Assembly (NCBI RefSeq): GCF_002994615.1
Contig: NZ_PVNK01000112.1
Coordinates: 1-64,000 of the forward strand
Length of the DNA stretch: 64,000 nt
Reading direction: 5' to 3'
From: Enhygromyxa salina
GTDB lineage: Bacteria > Myxococcota_A > Polyangia > Nannocystales > Nannocystaceae
The notes beneath the pieces were generated by a model. That model had not been told where the DNA came from. It saw only the letters and a program-made list of their open reading frames with translations, and did no database searches. Numbering within the stretch: position 1 is the first letter of the stretch; the number at the start of each line of letters is the position of its first letter. Of the stretch, positions 54,467 to 63,474 are shown piece by piece. Position numbers and translations under genes: made by a program.

Positions 54467-54942
54467 GACGCGAGGTTACCCCGGGACCGAGGGGCCCGGG
54501 CCGGCGAGGTTGCGACGCGCGGCCGAGCTCGCGGAGCGACGAGCGTGAGGATCAGCGCGTCAGCGACGGCTACCGGCCATGCCCTCGGCGGCGCACGAGT
54601 GAGCTCAGCATCCTCGGCTGTCACGGCCGCTTCACAGCGGCGAGTCCATCGCCAGCGCCCCCACCACGCCAGTGGGACTTTGACTCGAGAGTGTTTTTAT
54701 CGTCTCCAAGACTCGGGGCTCCGCCCCGACAACCTCGCTCCGCTCGGCCCCCAGGTCCTAGGAGACTGGCTTTCGCCGCCTGCGGCGCCGTGATCGTCGA
54801 GGAGATGAGCATGAGCGTCGGCGCGGCCGAGTTCGGTGCCATTCTTGCGCGAAAATCACGCAATGGCGGTTCGGCCATCTCTTGCTCCTCACGCGCCTCG
54901 CCCGATCTCAAACGACAGATCAGATGGTCGTAGACACGAGAG
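54467..54942. other. Noncoding stretch with GC hairpin
   Basis: About 475 bp between divergent genes. It contains a clear short hairpin CGGGGCTCCGCCCCG (54714-54728) followed by CCTCGCTCCGCTCGGCCC, a string also seen in the repeat at 18407. GTCTCC at 54702 and GGAGAC at 54759 are complementary and could enclose the hairpin. No convincing gene. Confidence 0.45.
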
Positions 54943-55575
54943 ATGGAGAACGAAGCCGTCAGCGTTGACCGCGGCGCGACCCAACTGCGGCGGCTGGAGA
55001 CGCTCCTCGACGTTGCCTACGCGGTCTTGTTCGTGAACTTCATCATGTACCTCCCGGAGACGGAGGACATGGCCTGGACCGAACTGCCCTTGGGTCTGCT
55101 GTCTGTGCTCATCGACGATCACGTTGGCCTGATGAGGGTGGTCATCGGCGTCGGCCTGACGCTGATCTCGTGGAACCTGACCCACAAGCTGCTGGGGCCG
55201 CTCGAGCGGACGGACGCGTGGCACACCTTGCTCGCGCTGCTGCAGTTGATCTTCGTCTGCTTGTTCTTGTGGTTTGCGATCGCAGATCCGGAGCTCGTGA
55301 GTGTCTCCTCGAGGGCAGGTCAGAGCCTCTGTCTCGCGGTGTCCGGCTTCATCGGCAGCGCAGGTTGGGGCTACGCTCGCAAGAGGGAGCTCACCCCGGC
55401 CGGGATGAGTGAAGCCGAGAAAGATGAGGTGCTCGAGAACGCCATCATCGAGCCCACCACAGCCTTGCTGAACACCGGGTTGGCGTTCATCGGACCCGAG
55501 GTGTGGACAGCAGGGTGGTTCGTGATTCCCGTGGTGTTGATCAGCGTGCAGAAGCGAGTGGCGCGAAGGGGGTGA
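54943..55575 (+). CDS. Multi-pass membrane protein, possibly TMEM175/DUF1211-like
   Basis: 210 aa. About five hydrophobic segments (VAYAVLFVNFIMYL, LMRVVIGVGLTLISWNL, LLALLQLIFVCLFLWFAI, LCLAVSGFIGSAGWGY, TAGWFVIPVVLIS). The opening RRLETLLDVAYAVLFVN recalls the first helix of TMEM175-type potassium channels (R-x-E-x-x-x-D-x-x-x-A), but the FSDG signature is absent, so this is only a possibility. It stands alone. Confidence 0.55.
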   Translation: MENEAVSVDRGATQLRRLETLLDVAYAVLFVNFIMYLPETEDMAWTELPLGLLSVLIDDHVGLMRVVIGVGLTLISWNLTHKLLGPLERTDAWHTLLALLQLIFVCLFLWFAIADPELVSVSSRAGQSLCLAVSGFIGSAGWGYARKRELTPAGMSEAEKDEVLENAIIEPTTALLNTGLAFIGPEVWTAGWFVIPVVLISVQKRVARRG

Positions 55576-55765
55576 TGGCTCGAAGATCGCAAACTACGCG
55601 CACGCGGGGTGCAGTCGGGCCTCGGCGAGGGGCCCGGGGTGAGCCGCGAGCGAGCCGGTCCAGCGCGGCCTGCTCGGCGACAACCGGTTGTGCCCTCGCC
55701 GCGGCCGCGGCCGCGGCGAGGTCGGCTGCTCACGCCGGTCCTGAGCGCCTGCGCGAGCGATAATT

Positions 55766-56182
55766 TCAGGGCGTCGCGGCCTCCATGTCCATCCACATCG
55801 GCTCCCAGTGGTGGCCGTCGGGGTCGTAGAAGCCGCGCCCGTACATGAACCCGTGGTCGGTCGGCTCCATTGCCGGGCGGCCGCCGTTGGCGAGGGCGAC
55901 CTCGGCGATCTCGTCGACGCGGGCCCGGCTCTCGCAGGAGAAGGCCGTCATCGCCTCGGTGTGGCTGCCCGTGTCGCACAGCGAGCGCTTGGTGAAGGTC
56001 GAGAAGAACTCGCGCCGCAGCAGCATCACGTAGGCGCCCTCGTTGATGACCATGCACGCGGCCTTTTCGTCGGTGAACTGGGGGTTGAACTCGAAGCCGA
56101 GCTTGGTGAAGAACGCTTTCGAGCGCTCGAGGTCGGCGACGGGGAGGTTGAGGTAAATTTGGCGGGCTTGCTTGTCGGCCAT
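55766..56182 (-). CDS. Glyoxalase/VOC-family protein
   Basis: 138 aa from ATG 56182 (GAGGAT about 8 nt upstream). The beta-alpha-beta-beta-beta modules IYLNLPVADLERSKAFFTKL and FYDPDGHHWEPMWMD are typical of lactoylglutathione-lyase-like VOC proteins; HHWE holds a metal-ligand-type Glu. VOC proteins include dioxygenases, isomerases and resistance proteins. It is the third gene of the ECF-sigma / PhnB-like / VOC operon, 27 nt after the PhnB-like gene. Confidence 0.85.
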   Translation of the reverse strand: MADKQARQIYLNLPVADLERSKAFFTKLGFEFNPQFTDEKAACMVINEGAYVMLLRREFFSTFTKRSLCDTGSHTEAMTAFSCESRARVDEIAEVALANGGRPAMEPTDHGFMYGRGFYDPDGHHWEPMWMDMEAATP

Positions 56183-56209
56183 GGTGAAGATCCTCGTTCG
56201 GGTGTTCAA

Positions 56210-56632
56210 TCAGGTCTTCATGCAATTAAAAGCCCACTGGACGCCGAAGGGATCGGTGAGGGCGCCGAACTTGGCCCCCCAAAAGGTGTCGTGAATGGGG
56301 ACGTTGACTTCACCGCCCTCGGCGAGGGCGGTAAACTTTTGGGCCATGTCCTCGAGGTCGTCGAGTTCGAGCGCGATCTGGACCTGGCGGGCGTTCGACT
56401 CGCCACGGTCCGAGGTCCGGTCGCTGACCATGATCGAGGCGGCGCCGAGCTTCACGTCCGCGTGCAGGATCCGCTCGCGGTCTGCGGGCACGCAGGTGCC
56501 GGCGTCGGCCGGCATCTCGCTGTAGCGCTGCAAGCTGACGATCTCGGCCCCTAGGGCCTGCTCGTAGTGCTTCAGCGCGTGCTCTGCGGTGCCGTCGAAG
56601 TAGAGGTAGGGGGTGGCTTGCTTGATGGGCAT
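56210..56632 (-). CDS. PhnB-like VOC-fold protein
   Basis: 140 aa. YLYFDGTAEHALKHYEQALGAEI, HADVKLGAASIMVSD and ALTDPFGVQWAFNC are the PhnB/3-demethylubiquinone-methyltransferase-like VOC signature. The enzymatic function of this group is mostly unknown. It lies 63 nt after the ECF sigma gene on the same strand; ECF sigmas with a C-terminal SnoaL-like domain are commonly followed by such genes. Confidence 0.85.
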   Translation of the reverse strand: MPIKQATPYLYFDGTAEHALKHYEQALGAEIVSLQRYSEMPADAGTCVPADRERILHADVKLGAASIMVSDRTSDRGESNARQVQIALELDDLEDMAQKFTALAEGGEVNVPIHDTFWGAKFGALTDPFGVQWAFNCMKT

Positions 56633-56695
56633 GCCCCCACAGACCCGGGCCGGGCCTGAAACTCATCGCTGGCCCGATCTTTTTTTGCGGCGGGC

Positions 56696-57637
56696 TCAGA
56701 GCGCCGGGGGCAGGCCGAAGCGGGGGAACAGCAGCTCGGTGTCGAGGAAGGAGTTCCAGCCGACGATCTCGACACCCTCGAGCTCGAGCACGACCAGCGC
56801 CCAGGGTCGATGGCCGCCGCCCGGATGAGCCCGATACTGGCCGAAGGCCGGCGAGCCACAGGCGGCGGTCGGGACCAGGCGCGAGCCTCGACACTCCGCG
56901 CCAGGGCCCCGGAGCCAGGCCCGGACCGGCTCCGGTCCGCGCAGCCACAGCGCGTAGGGCGGCATCGAGAAGCTCGCGTCCTCGCGCAGGAGCGAGGCCA
57001 GCTCGTCGACGTCGTAGCGCTCGAAGGCGGCGACGTAGCGATCGAGCAGCCGCTGCTGGGCGTGAGTCAGAGGCCCGGCCGGTCGGAGCTGGCGCTTTGC
57101 GAGGCTGGCCCGGGCCCGTTGCAGGGCGCTGTTGACCGCGGGCACCGAGGTCTCGAGGGTCTCGGCGATCTCGGCGGCGGACCAGTCGAGGATCTCGGCC
57201 AGCAGCAGGACCGCGCGCTGCTTCGGTGGCAGCTGTTGGAGGGCCGAGACGAAGGCGAGGCGGATGCTCTGGCGGAGGATCACCTGCTCGGCCGGATCGG
57301 CGTCCTTCGGGACCGCCGCGGCGTCGGGGATCGGTTCGAGCCAGTGGCTGCGTGGGCGCTCGGTTAGGACGCTCTCGACGGTGCCCGAGGGGCCCTCCTC
57401 GATCGGTCGGGCGCGGCGCTTGCGTTGGGCGAGGGCGTCGAGGCAGACGTTGGTCGCGATGCGGTACAGCCAGGTCCGCAGCGAGGCGCGGCCCTCGAAG
57501 CGATCGAGCGCGCGCCAGGCCCGGACCATGGTCTCTTGCACGGCGTCGTCGGCATCGACGGCCGAGCCGAGCATGCGGTAACAGTGCCCCGTCAGCGCCG
57601 TACGGTGCTCTTCGAGCTGGGCAATTGCCGCCTCCAT
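56696..57637 (-). CDS. ECF sigma factor with C-terminal SnoaL-like domain
   Basis: 313 aa from ATG 57637. Region 2: [20 protein letters not shown] and [20 protein letters not shown]. Region 4: [20 protein letters not shown]. The extra 110 residues ([32 protein letters not shown]) form an NTF2/SnoaL-like fold that in ECF41/ECF56-type sigmas regulates activity in place of a separate anti-sigma. Downstream PhnB-like and VOC genes are the expected targets. Confidence 0.9.
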   Translation of the reverse strand: MEAAIAQLEEHRTALTGHCYRMLGSAVDADDAVQETMVRAWRALDRFEGRASLRTWLYRIATNVCLDALAQRKRRARPIEEGPSGTVESVLTERPRSHWLEPIPDAAAVPKDADPAEQVILRQSIRLAFVSALQQLPPKQRAVLLLAEILDWSAAEIAETLETSVPAVNSALQRARASLAKRQLRPAGPLTHAQQRLLDRYVAAFERYDVDELASLLREDASFSMPPYALWLRGPEPVRAWLRGPGAECRGSRLVPTAACGSPAFGQYRAHPGGGHRPWALVVLELEGVEIVGWNSFLDTELLFPRFGLPPAL

Positions 57638-57832
57638 CCCGGGGAAGCTACCACCGCTCGGGGCCCCGCGAGCCTGGCATCCATGCGGGGCGACCAGCAA
57701 GAGAGCTCGGCTGAGCTCACGGTCGACGACCAAGCACACTTCCCGAGAACTGCGTGGCCAGAGCGGCGAGCAGGTTGAGATCACGCCGCCCGGCACATCT
57801 GAGGCCGCTCCTGCCCTTGTCACTCGGCGCTC

Positions 57833-57900
57833 GCAGTATGCCCGCACTGCAAGTTTCGGCGACACAGCCCGCGGCGAAGAGGCCTCGCACGGTCTCGCCG
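57833..57900 (+). mobile_element. Decayed right half of the palindromic element
   Basis: GCACTGCAAGTTTCGGCGAC followed by ACAGCCC and GGCGAAGAGGCCTCG corresponds to the central and right part of the 166-bp element, with substitutions. Neither terminal CTAG nor the perfect inverted repeat remains. It lies just upstream of the YndJ-like gene, in a 287-bp gap otherwise without features. Confidence 0.6.
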
Positions 57901-57924
57901 ATCCCGATGTAGACTGCGCCGACC

Positions 57925-58896
57925 TTGGAGCCTCGCCGGATCAGCCGCCACAGCGCCGTCGCCGGGACCGTGATCTGGATCGGCTGGCAACTGCTCGCCG
58001 AGCCCTTCGCGCCGATCGTGTTGCTGGTGCTCTCGCCCCTGGTCCTGATCCCGCTGCTGCTCGCGGCCCTGGCCGAGGAGCGCGAGCGCTCAGCGCTGAT
58101 GCGCGCGCTGAGCTGGGCGCAGCTTCCCTGCGCGCTGCCCTTGCCGCTGGCGCTCAGCGTCGAGCCCGGAGCCCTGGCCCTGCTCTCGTGCCTGCCGTGG
58201 GCCGGGTGGACGGCGCTCGCGGCCGTCGAGGGGCTACGCCGGGTGTTGGCCATGGTCCGGCGCGGGGGCGTGCGCGGGCTCTACGACGCCGAGTTGGCGA
58301 TCGCCGCGGGCCTCGGCTTCCCGGTGATCGGCAGCGGGTGGCTGCTGTGCGATCGCCTCGCGATCGAGCCGCTCGGCTTCTCTCCGCTGATCGTGCTGTT
58401 GACGGCGGTCCACTTTCACCACGCTGGCCTGACCTTGCCCCTGAGCGCCGGGCTGCTCGGGCGGGCGATGAGGGGCGCGGGCGCGGGCGCGGGCTCGAGC
58501 GAACCGTGGCGTGGCGCGGCGGTCGTCGTCGTGCTCGCCGTGCCGCTGGTTGCGATCGGCATCACCGTCTCGCCGCTGCTCGAGGTCATCGCCGCGGGCA
58601 TCACGGCCGCGGCCGCGATCGTCGTTGGGACCGGCATGCTCCAACGATCCACCAGCTTGCCCGTCATCCCGGCGCTCTTGTCCGCGCTGTCGGGCTCGTG
58701 CCTGCTCGCGGCCATGTTGTTCGCGGCGAGCTTCGCCCTCGGCGAGTACCGCGGCGCGCCATGGCCCGACATCGCCTCGATGATCCAGCTCCACGGTGCC
58801 GTCAACGCCCTCGGCTTCGGCCTGCTCGGCGCCTGGGCCTGGCACCTCTCGCCGCCGGCCGCTCCGGAGGCTACGGACTCCGAGACGCCGGGCTGA
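57925..58896 (+). CDS. YndJ-like multi-pass membrane protein
   Basis: 323 aa, likely from TTG 57925, the first start after an in-frame TAG at 57910; GTG 57970 is an alternative. About nine or ten hydrophobic segments. [13 protein letters not shown] in the middle and [21 protein letters not shown] near the end are the signature strings of YndJ-type proteins. Conserved membrane His residues suggest metal or proton handling, but the function is unknown. The 3' end overlaps the convergent PHP gene by 26 nt. Confidence 0.75.
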   Translation: MEPRRISRHSAVAGTVIWIGWQLLAEPFAPIVLLVLSPLVLIPLLLAALAEERERSALMRALSWAQLPCALPLPLALSVEPGALALLSCLPWAGWTALAAVEGLRRVLAMVRRGGVRGLYDAELAIAAGLGFPVIGSGWLLCDRLAIEPLGFSPLIVLLTAVHFHHAGLTLPLSAGLLGRAMRGAGAGAGSSEPWRGAAVVVVLAVPLVAIGITVSPLLEVIAAGITAAAAIVVGTGMLQRSTSLPVIPALLSALSGSCLLAAMLFAASFALGEYRGAPWPDIASMIQLHGAVNALGFGLLGAWAWHLSPPAAPEATDSETPG

Positions 58897-59749
58897 TCCC
58901 CGGGGCGTCGGCCAACCAGCTGCGCAGGCGCGCCCCGTAGGCCAGCGGCAGCTCGATGCCCGGGTGCTTGATGTTGGCCAGGGCCTCGCCATGAAAGTCG
59001 CTGCCGCCGGTCGGGACCAGGTCGAGCTCACGGGCGAGGCGCAACCAGGGCTCGGCCCGAGCCGGGCTCGCGTGGCCGTAGAAGGCCTCGATGCCCTCGA
59101 GCCCGCGCCCACGAAACTCGACGAAGAGCTCGCGCACGACGGCGTGGTGACGCAGGGTGTGGGGGTGGGCCAGGGCCATCCGAGCCCCGGCGGCGCGGCC
59201 GAGGGCCAGGCCCTCGTCGAGACCGAGGCTCTCGATCGAGACGTCGGCGGGTCCGCCATCGCGCAGGTACTTGTCGAAGGCGGCCCGCATCGAGCTGCAC
59301 ACACCGGCCTCGACCAGGGCCTTGGCGACGTCCGGCCGACCAGCCGTCCGCCCGGCCGCCCGGGCCAGGATCGGCGCGGGATCGAGGTCGATGTTGAGCG
59401 CGGCGAGGCGCTCGCAGATCGCAACGATCCGCTCCCGTCGGCGACGCAGCTGCTCGGCCAGGCGCAGCTCGAGCGCGTCGCGGCCGGGCCCGTCGGCGAC
59501 GCCCCAGATCAACAGGTGGATCGTGCGGCCGTCGTGCTTGCAGCTGAGCTCGAGCCCGCGCAGAACCCGAGCCCCGCGCCCTCGCGGGTCGCCACCGAAG
59601 GCCGCCGCCAGCCGATCGCAGCCGAGCATGGTGTCGTGGTCCGTGAGGCAGGCCAGCTCGACCCCGTAGTCGAGCAGCTCCTGCGCGAGTTGCTCGGGCT
59701 CGAGGCTGCCGTCGGAGCACGTCGAGTGACAGTGCAGCTCGAGGCGCAC
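58871..59749 (-). CDS. PHP-domain metal-dependent phosphoesterase
   Basis: 292 aa from GTG 59749, which starts the protein at VRLELHCHSTCSDG as usual for the family; a TTG at 59782 adds 11 residues. Metal ligands are HCHSTCSDG, LTDHDTM, Glu in RGLELSC, HPHTL and GSDFHG, all present, giving a trinuclear metal site. Relatives such as YciV/RNase AM hydrolyse 3',5'-bisphosphonucleotides or trim RNA 5' ends. The activity here is likely similar. Confidence 0.88.
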   Translation of the reverse strand: MRLELHCHSTCSDGSLEPEQLAQELLDYGVELACLTDHDTMLGCDRLAAAFGGDPRGRGARVLRGLELSCKHDGRTIHLLIWGVADGPGRDALELRLAEQLRRRRERIVAICERLAALNIDLDPAPILARAAGRTAGRPDVAKALVEAGVCSSMRAAFDKYLRDGGPADVSIESLGLDEGLALGRAAGARMALAHPHTLRHHAVVRELFVEFRGRGLEGIEAFYGHASPARAEPWLRLARELDLVPTGGSDFHGEALANIKHPGIELPLAYGARLRSWLADAPGISPASRSP

Positions 59750-59819
59750 AGGCGCAGTATAGCGGCGCGCAGGCGAGCTCAAACCATTCTATTGTGTCCA
59801 TCCTCCTGCGTGTGGCGCG

Positions 59820-60461
59820 ATGAGCGAAGCTCCTCCAATCGAGCGCGACGACGAGCGGCCCGAAGCCGCCCGAAGCGGCGCTCGCGAGCCGGGCCTCGGG
59901 TTCACGTGGATCCCCGGCGGCATGCTCGTCGCGGCCGCGGCGGCGATCCTGCTGTGGTGGGTGTGGCCACCAAACGAAGAAGTCCGCGGCCTCGGTGACG
60001 ACCAAGGGCCGGCGGTCGACGGACGCGGGCCCTTGCCGAGCTACGTGCTCGAGACCGACGGCGGGCTCACGACCCCGCGCGCCGACACCGGCTCCGACGG
60101 CCCCGACAGCGGCCCGAGCGAAGGGCCGCGCCATCGCTACCGTCGAGACTCGGCCTTCGAGTGGGTGCTCCGGCCCAAGGTCGAGGCCCACGGCGCGGTC
60201 GCGGTCCGCGGCTTCGCCTTCGTCGAGGGCAGCCGCGCGGGCCTGGCCCTCGGGCTCGCCAAGCTGGTCGAGATCACAGACACCGGGGTGATCCAGATCC
60301 ACGGCAAGGTCGGGGCGCTGGAGCTCGAGCCGGGACGCTACTCGATCGCGCTCGCGGTCGGGCGGCCGGGCGAGCTGCCCGAGCAGGCCGCGGACCTGCT
60401 CGGAGCCGACGATGACCACGCCTGGGCCGTTCGCCACGTCGACGTCGTGATCGAAGACTAG
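59820..60461 (+). CDS. Single-pass membrane protein of unknown function
   Basis: 213 aa. A charged N-terminus, one transmembrane helix (MLVAAAAAILLWWVWP, about 35-50), a disordered linker (DTGSDGPDSGPSEGP) and a C-terminal beta-rich domain (FEWVLRPKVEAHGAVAVRGF ... GALELEPGRYSIALAVGR). Periplasmic domain of bitopic type. Its stop TAG is part of the CTAG at which palindromic element copy 2 begins; the pre-insertion site would have had the same stop, so the gene is intact. Confidence 0.65.
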   Translation: MSEAPPIERDDERPEAARSGAREPGLGFTWIPGGMLVAAAAAILLWWVWPPNEEVRGLGDDQGPAVDGRGPLPSYVLETDGGLTTPRADTGSDGPDSGPSEGPRHRYRRDSAFEWVLRPKVEAHGAVAVRGFAFVEGSRAGLALGLAKLVEITDTGVIQIHGKVGALELEPGRYSIALAVGRPGELPEQAADLLGADDDHAWAVRHVDVVIED

Positions 60462-60623
60462 CAGCCCGGGGTGCAATGCATCGTGTCGCCTCGCGCCGGA
60501 ATTTTCGCCGAGGGCGCGAAGCCAAAACGCCGCTGTACCGGGCGTACTGCAAGTTTTGGCGACAAAGCCCTCGGCGAAAAGGCCAAGCGAGGCGGCGCGA
60601 GGCATTGCACCCCGGGCTGCTAG
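60458..60623 (+). mobile_element. Palindromic element copy 2 (MITE/RPE-like)
   Basis: 166 bp with CTAG at both ends and perfect 22-bp terminal inverted repeats, differing from copy 1 (10001-10166) at three positions only. It sits immediately after a gene, with the first CTAG giving that gene's stop. It has no transposase, so it must depend on an enzyme elsewhere. The open frame through it (starting 60476) is a by-product and not called as a gene. Confidence 0.88.
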
Positions 60624-60803
60624 GCCCGAGTTCGGGGCGTCGCCTCTCCATCTTGAGTGCAAAAGGCTCTTGATGCCCCGCCACCATATCGGTCGGGCGC
60701 GCGTCGAAGGGGCTCTTCGTACCGCGATACCGCTCTACTGTTTGCAGGGGATGACCCCGCTCCGAACTGCTGGGCACCATCTCGGCGCGGGTTCGTGCCT
60801 TGT

Positions 60804-61077
60804 GCGACCGCAGCGGAGCCACAGCTTGCAACACGAGGGCCCGGCAAACAGGGCTCCGGGGGTCCCTCGGAGCGAAGTTTTCACGGCGTATGCCTCCCAA
60901 TCGAAGCCCTGCCGGTCACTCGGACTACCCGAAGACCGACACAGCTCATCCCTCCGGTGAGTGAATTCGCTTCGAGGGACCCCCGGAGCCCGCCGGGCCC
61001 CCCCGCCGTCCCACAAACTCCCAGTCCGAGCCCTCCTGCGACCGCAGCCGAGCCACAGCTTGCAACATGAGAGCCCG
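60804..61077. repeat. Composite repeat: 26-bp inverted repeat within a 40-bp direct repeat
   Basis: Direct copies GCGACCGCAGCnGAGCCACA... lie at 60804-60843 and 61038-61077 (37 of 40 bases equal). Between them is an inverted pair: GGGCTCCGGGGGTCCCTCGG (60851-60876) and its near-perfect complement at 60966-60991 (25 of 26), enclosing 89 bp. No gene is evident in 60624-61135. It may be a second kind of small mobile or structured element. Confidence 0.7.
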
Positions 61078-61135
61078 CCGAGTTCGTCGGCCGTCCCGAG
61101 TGGACCGAGCTTCTCCAGCGAGAAGCTGTGGGCGA

Positions 61136-62020
61136 CTAAAGAAGCCCGTAGCGAAGGCCGCGATCGCGGACGACCAAAGTTCGAGCGCCGCAGTGCTCGA
61201 GCGCGGCCAGCAAGATCGTGAGCCCGCCGACGACCACGTCGGCGCGGCCGGCCGCGAGCAGCGGGATCTTGCGGAGCTCGGTCAGATCCAGGGCCGCGAG
61301 TCGCTCACGCAGCTGGCGGAGCTCCTCGATCCCGAGCTGGGTGTGATCGACGGCGTCGCGGTCGTAGCTGCGCAGGCCCTCGTGGATCCCCGCGACGGTG
61401 GTCACGGTGCCGGCCAGGCCGTAGAGCCGGTCGTGGGCCGGGAGCGGCTGGGCCGCCAAGACCTCGCGGGCGTGGGCGTGCATGCGCGCGAGCGCGGCGG
61501 GGCTCGGGGGGTGGCCGTCCGAGAGCTGCTCGGTGATGCGGACCGAACCGAGGCGATGGCTGACGGCCTCCTCGACCTCCAGCCCGCGACCGACGACCAG
61601 CTCCGTCGACGCGCCCCCGATGTCGATCACACGCAGGGGCGCCACGTCGGGGTGCTCGCGGGCGACCGACTGGTAGGAGAGCCGGGCTTCCTCGTCGCCG
61701 CTGATCACCCGCACGGGGCTGCCGAGCAGCTCGCCCGCGGGGTCGAGGAACGCGGCGGCGTTGCTGGCCATGCGCAGGCCCTCGGTCGCAACCGCCTGGA
61801 TCTGCTCGACGCCGTCGGCGCTGGCCCGCGCTCGATAGCGGCGCAGGACCGCGAGCGTGCGCTCGATCGCCTCGGGAGAGAGGGTCCCGCGCTCGGCCGC
61901 GCCCTCGGACACCCGCGCGACCGTCGACTCGTCGCGGACGATCTCGAGCGAGCCGTCGGCGTGGCGCCGACCGACGAGCAACAACACGCTGTTGCTCCCG
62001 ATGTCGATGACAGCCTGCAT
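61136..62020 (-). CDS. Ppx/GppA phosphatase family protein
   Basis: 294 aa from ATG 62020. ASKHA-fold: phosphate 1 loop AVIDIGSNSVLLLVG, RVISGDEEARLSY, phosphate 2 loop VIDIGGASTELVVG and GLAGTVTTVAGI. These hydrolyse the terminal phosphate of polyphosphate and/or pppGpp. It is the short form, without the C-terminal HD-like domain of E. coli Ppx, like many exopolyphosphatases of about 300 aa. It lies 95 nt downstream of tolB on the same strand. Confidence 0.93.
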   Translation of the reverse strand: MQAVIDIGSNSVLLLVGRRHADGSLEIVRDESTVARVSEGAAERGTLSPEAIERTLAVLRRYRARASADGVEQIQAVATEGLRMASNAAAFLDPAGELLGSPVRVISGDEEARLSYQSVAREHPDVAPLRVIDIGGASTELVVGRGLEVEEAVSHRLGSVRITEQLSDGHPPSPAALARMHAHAREVLAAQPLPAHDRLYGLAGTVTTVAGIHEGLRSYDRDAVDHTQLGIEELRQLRERLAALDLTELRKIPLLAAGRADVVVGGLTILLAALEHCGARTLVVRDRGLRYGLL

Positions 62021-62115
62021 GCGCCGGGCATAGCCCAAAAGCAAAGGGGCAGCGAGTGGCTCGCTACCCCTTCGAGATCTTGGCTCGAGATGGTGGCTCG
62101 AGATCGTGGCCCGAC

Positions 62116-63384
62116 TCAGTTGGCCCGGGGGCCCCAGTCGGGCGTGCTCGCGCCCTTGGCGATCTCGATGTTGTTGTTGCCCTCTTCGTTGGCCACGTAG
62201 ATGCTGCCGCCTTGGTTGTAGGCGACCCAGCGGCCGTCGGGGCTCCAGGTGGGATCGAGGTTGAGACCGGGGCTCTGGGTCAGGCGCTCGATCTTGTTGG
62301 TCTTCACGTCGATCTTGAAGATGTCGTAGCGGTTCGAGGCGTCGCGGCCGCTGTAGACGATCCACTGGCCGCGCCCGGCGCCCTGACTCCAGTCCGGGGA
62401 CTGGTTGTAGCTGCCGGACTTGGTCACCCGGGCCTCGCCGCCGCCCGAGGCGCTCATGCGGTAGACCTGGGGCCCACCCGCGCGGTCGGTGACAAAGGCG
62501 ATCTGGCCGCCGCCGCTCCAGCTCGGCGAGCCGTCGATCGCGGGGTTCTTGGTCAGGCGGCTCTTGATGTTGCCGCTGCGGTCGATCGTGTAGAGCTCGG
62601 CGTTGCCGTCTTTGGACAGGGCCAGGGCGATCGTGCTGCCGTCGGGGCTGACCGCGCCGCCGAGGTTGAGGCCCGGGAACTTCGACACGCGGGTTGGCCC
62701 GCCGCCGCTGCTGATCCACAGATCCGGGTTGCGCTTGGCGTAGCTGGTGAACACGACCTCGCCGCCCGGGCCCATGTTGGGCAGGATGTTGAGCGAGCGG
62801 TTGCTGGTCACCGCGGAGGTCGCCTCGCCGTTCATCTGGACGGTGTAGACGTTCTTGCTGGTGACCGGATCACGACGGGTGCGTACGAACGCGATGCGAG
62901 ACCCGAACACGCCGGGCTCCTTCGTGTAGTACTCGATCACGTCGTTCATGAACTTGTTGGCGGCCGTGAGCGGGTCGCCGGCCGGGTAGCCGCGGCTCAG
63001 CACGGGCTTGTCGCCCTTGCTGATCTCGTACATCGCCATGCGCAGCTGCGAGCCCGCCTCGGAGGTCAGGATGACCACGTCGACGTTGCCGATCTCGCCC
63101 CAGGACTTCTTGTCGAAGGTGGTGGCCCTGACCAGCGCGCTGGGCAGGCTGGTCCGCGGGATGACTTGGAAGCCGGCCGAGATCTGGGCGTTCTTGCGAA
63201 GCAGATCACCGAGCTGGCCGTCGGCCGGGATCGCGACACCGAGGAGCCGGGACTGACCCGACACGTTCGTGTCTTGCAGCATCGGCGGGGTCGCGTGGGC
63301 CTCGGCGGGCGGAGAGCCAGCCCAGTAGCTGCCGAAGGTCAGCAGGGCGGCGAGGATGGAGGTTCCGAACAGCGTGCGCTTCAT
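62116..63384 (-). CDS. tolB: TolB-like beta-propeller protein of the Tol-Pal system
   Basis: 422 aa from ATG 63384, giving a Sec signal peptide (FGTSILAALLTFGSYWAG). An N-terminal alpha/beta domain (about 40-170) is followed by six-bladed WD40-like propeller repeats with the TolB/PD40 pattern (LTKNPAIDGSPSWSGGGQIAFVTDR, LTQSPGLNLDPTWSPDGRWVAY). TolB connects TolA and Pal in the periplasm to keep the outer membrane invaginated at division. A TonB/TolA-type gene lies directly upstream on the same strand, as in tol operons. Confidence 0.9.
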   Translation of the reverse strand: MKRTLFGTSILAALLTFGSYWAGSPPAEAHATPPMLQDTNVSGQSRLLGVAIPADGQLGDLLRKNAQISAGFQVIPRTSLPSALVRATTFDKKSWGEIGNVDVVILTSEAGSQLRMAMYEISKGDKPVLSRGYPAGDPLTAANKFMNDVIEYYTKEPGVFGSRIAFVRTRRDPVTSKNVYTVQMNGEATSAVTSNRSLNILPNMGPGGEVVFTSYAKRNPDLWISSGGGPTRVSKFPGLNLGGAVSPDGSTIALALSKDGNAELYTIDRSGNIKSRLTKNPAIDGSPSWSGGGQIAFVTDRAGGPQVYRMSASGGGEARVTKSGSYNQSPDWSQGAGRGQWIVYSGRDASNRYDIFKIDVKTNKIERLTQSPGLNLDPTWSPDGRWVAYNQGGSIYVANEEGNNNIEIAKGASTPDWGPRAN

Positions 63385-63474
63385 GGGAGGGACACCTCGG
63401 GCGTCGTCGGGGGGGAGCATACCCGGGGAGCCCGCACAATCAAAGGGGGGGCGGGAAGGCGCTCCTGGCCACCC

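Noticed and set aside
60476-60673. 65-aa open frame inside palindromic element copy 2
   Set aside because: It arises from the stop-free design of the element; no start context, and not conserved as a separate gene between copies.
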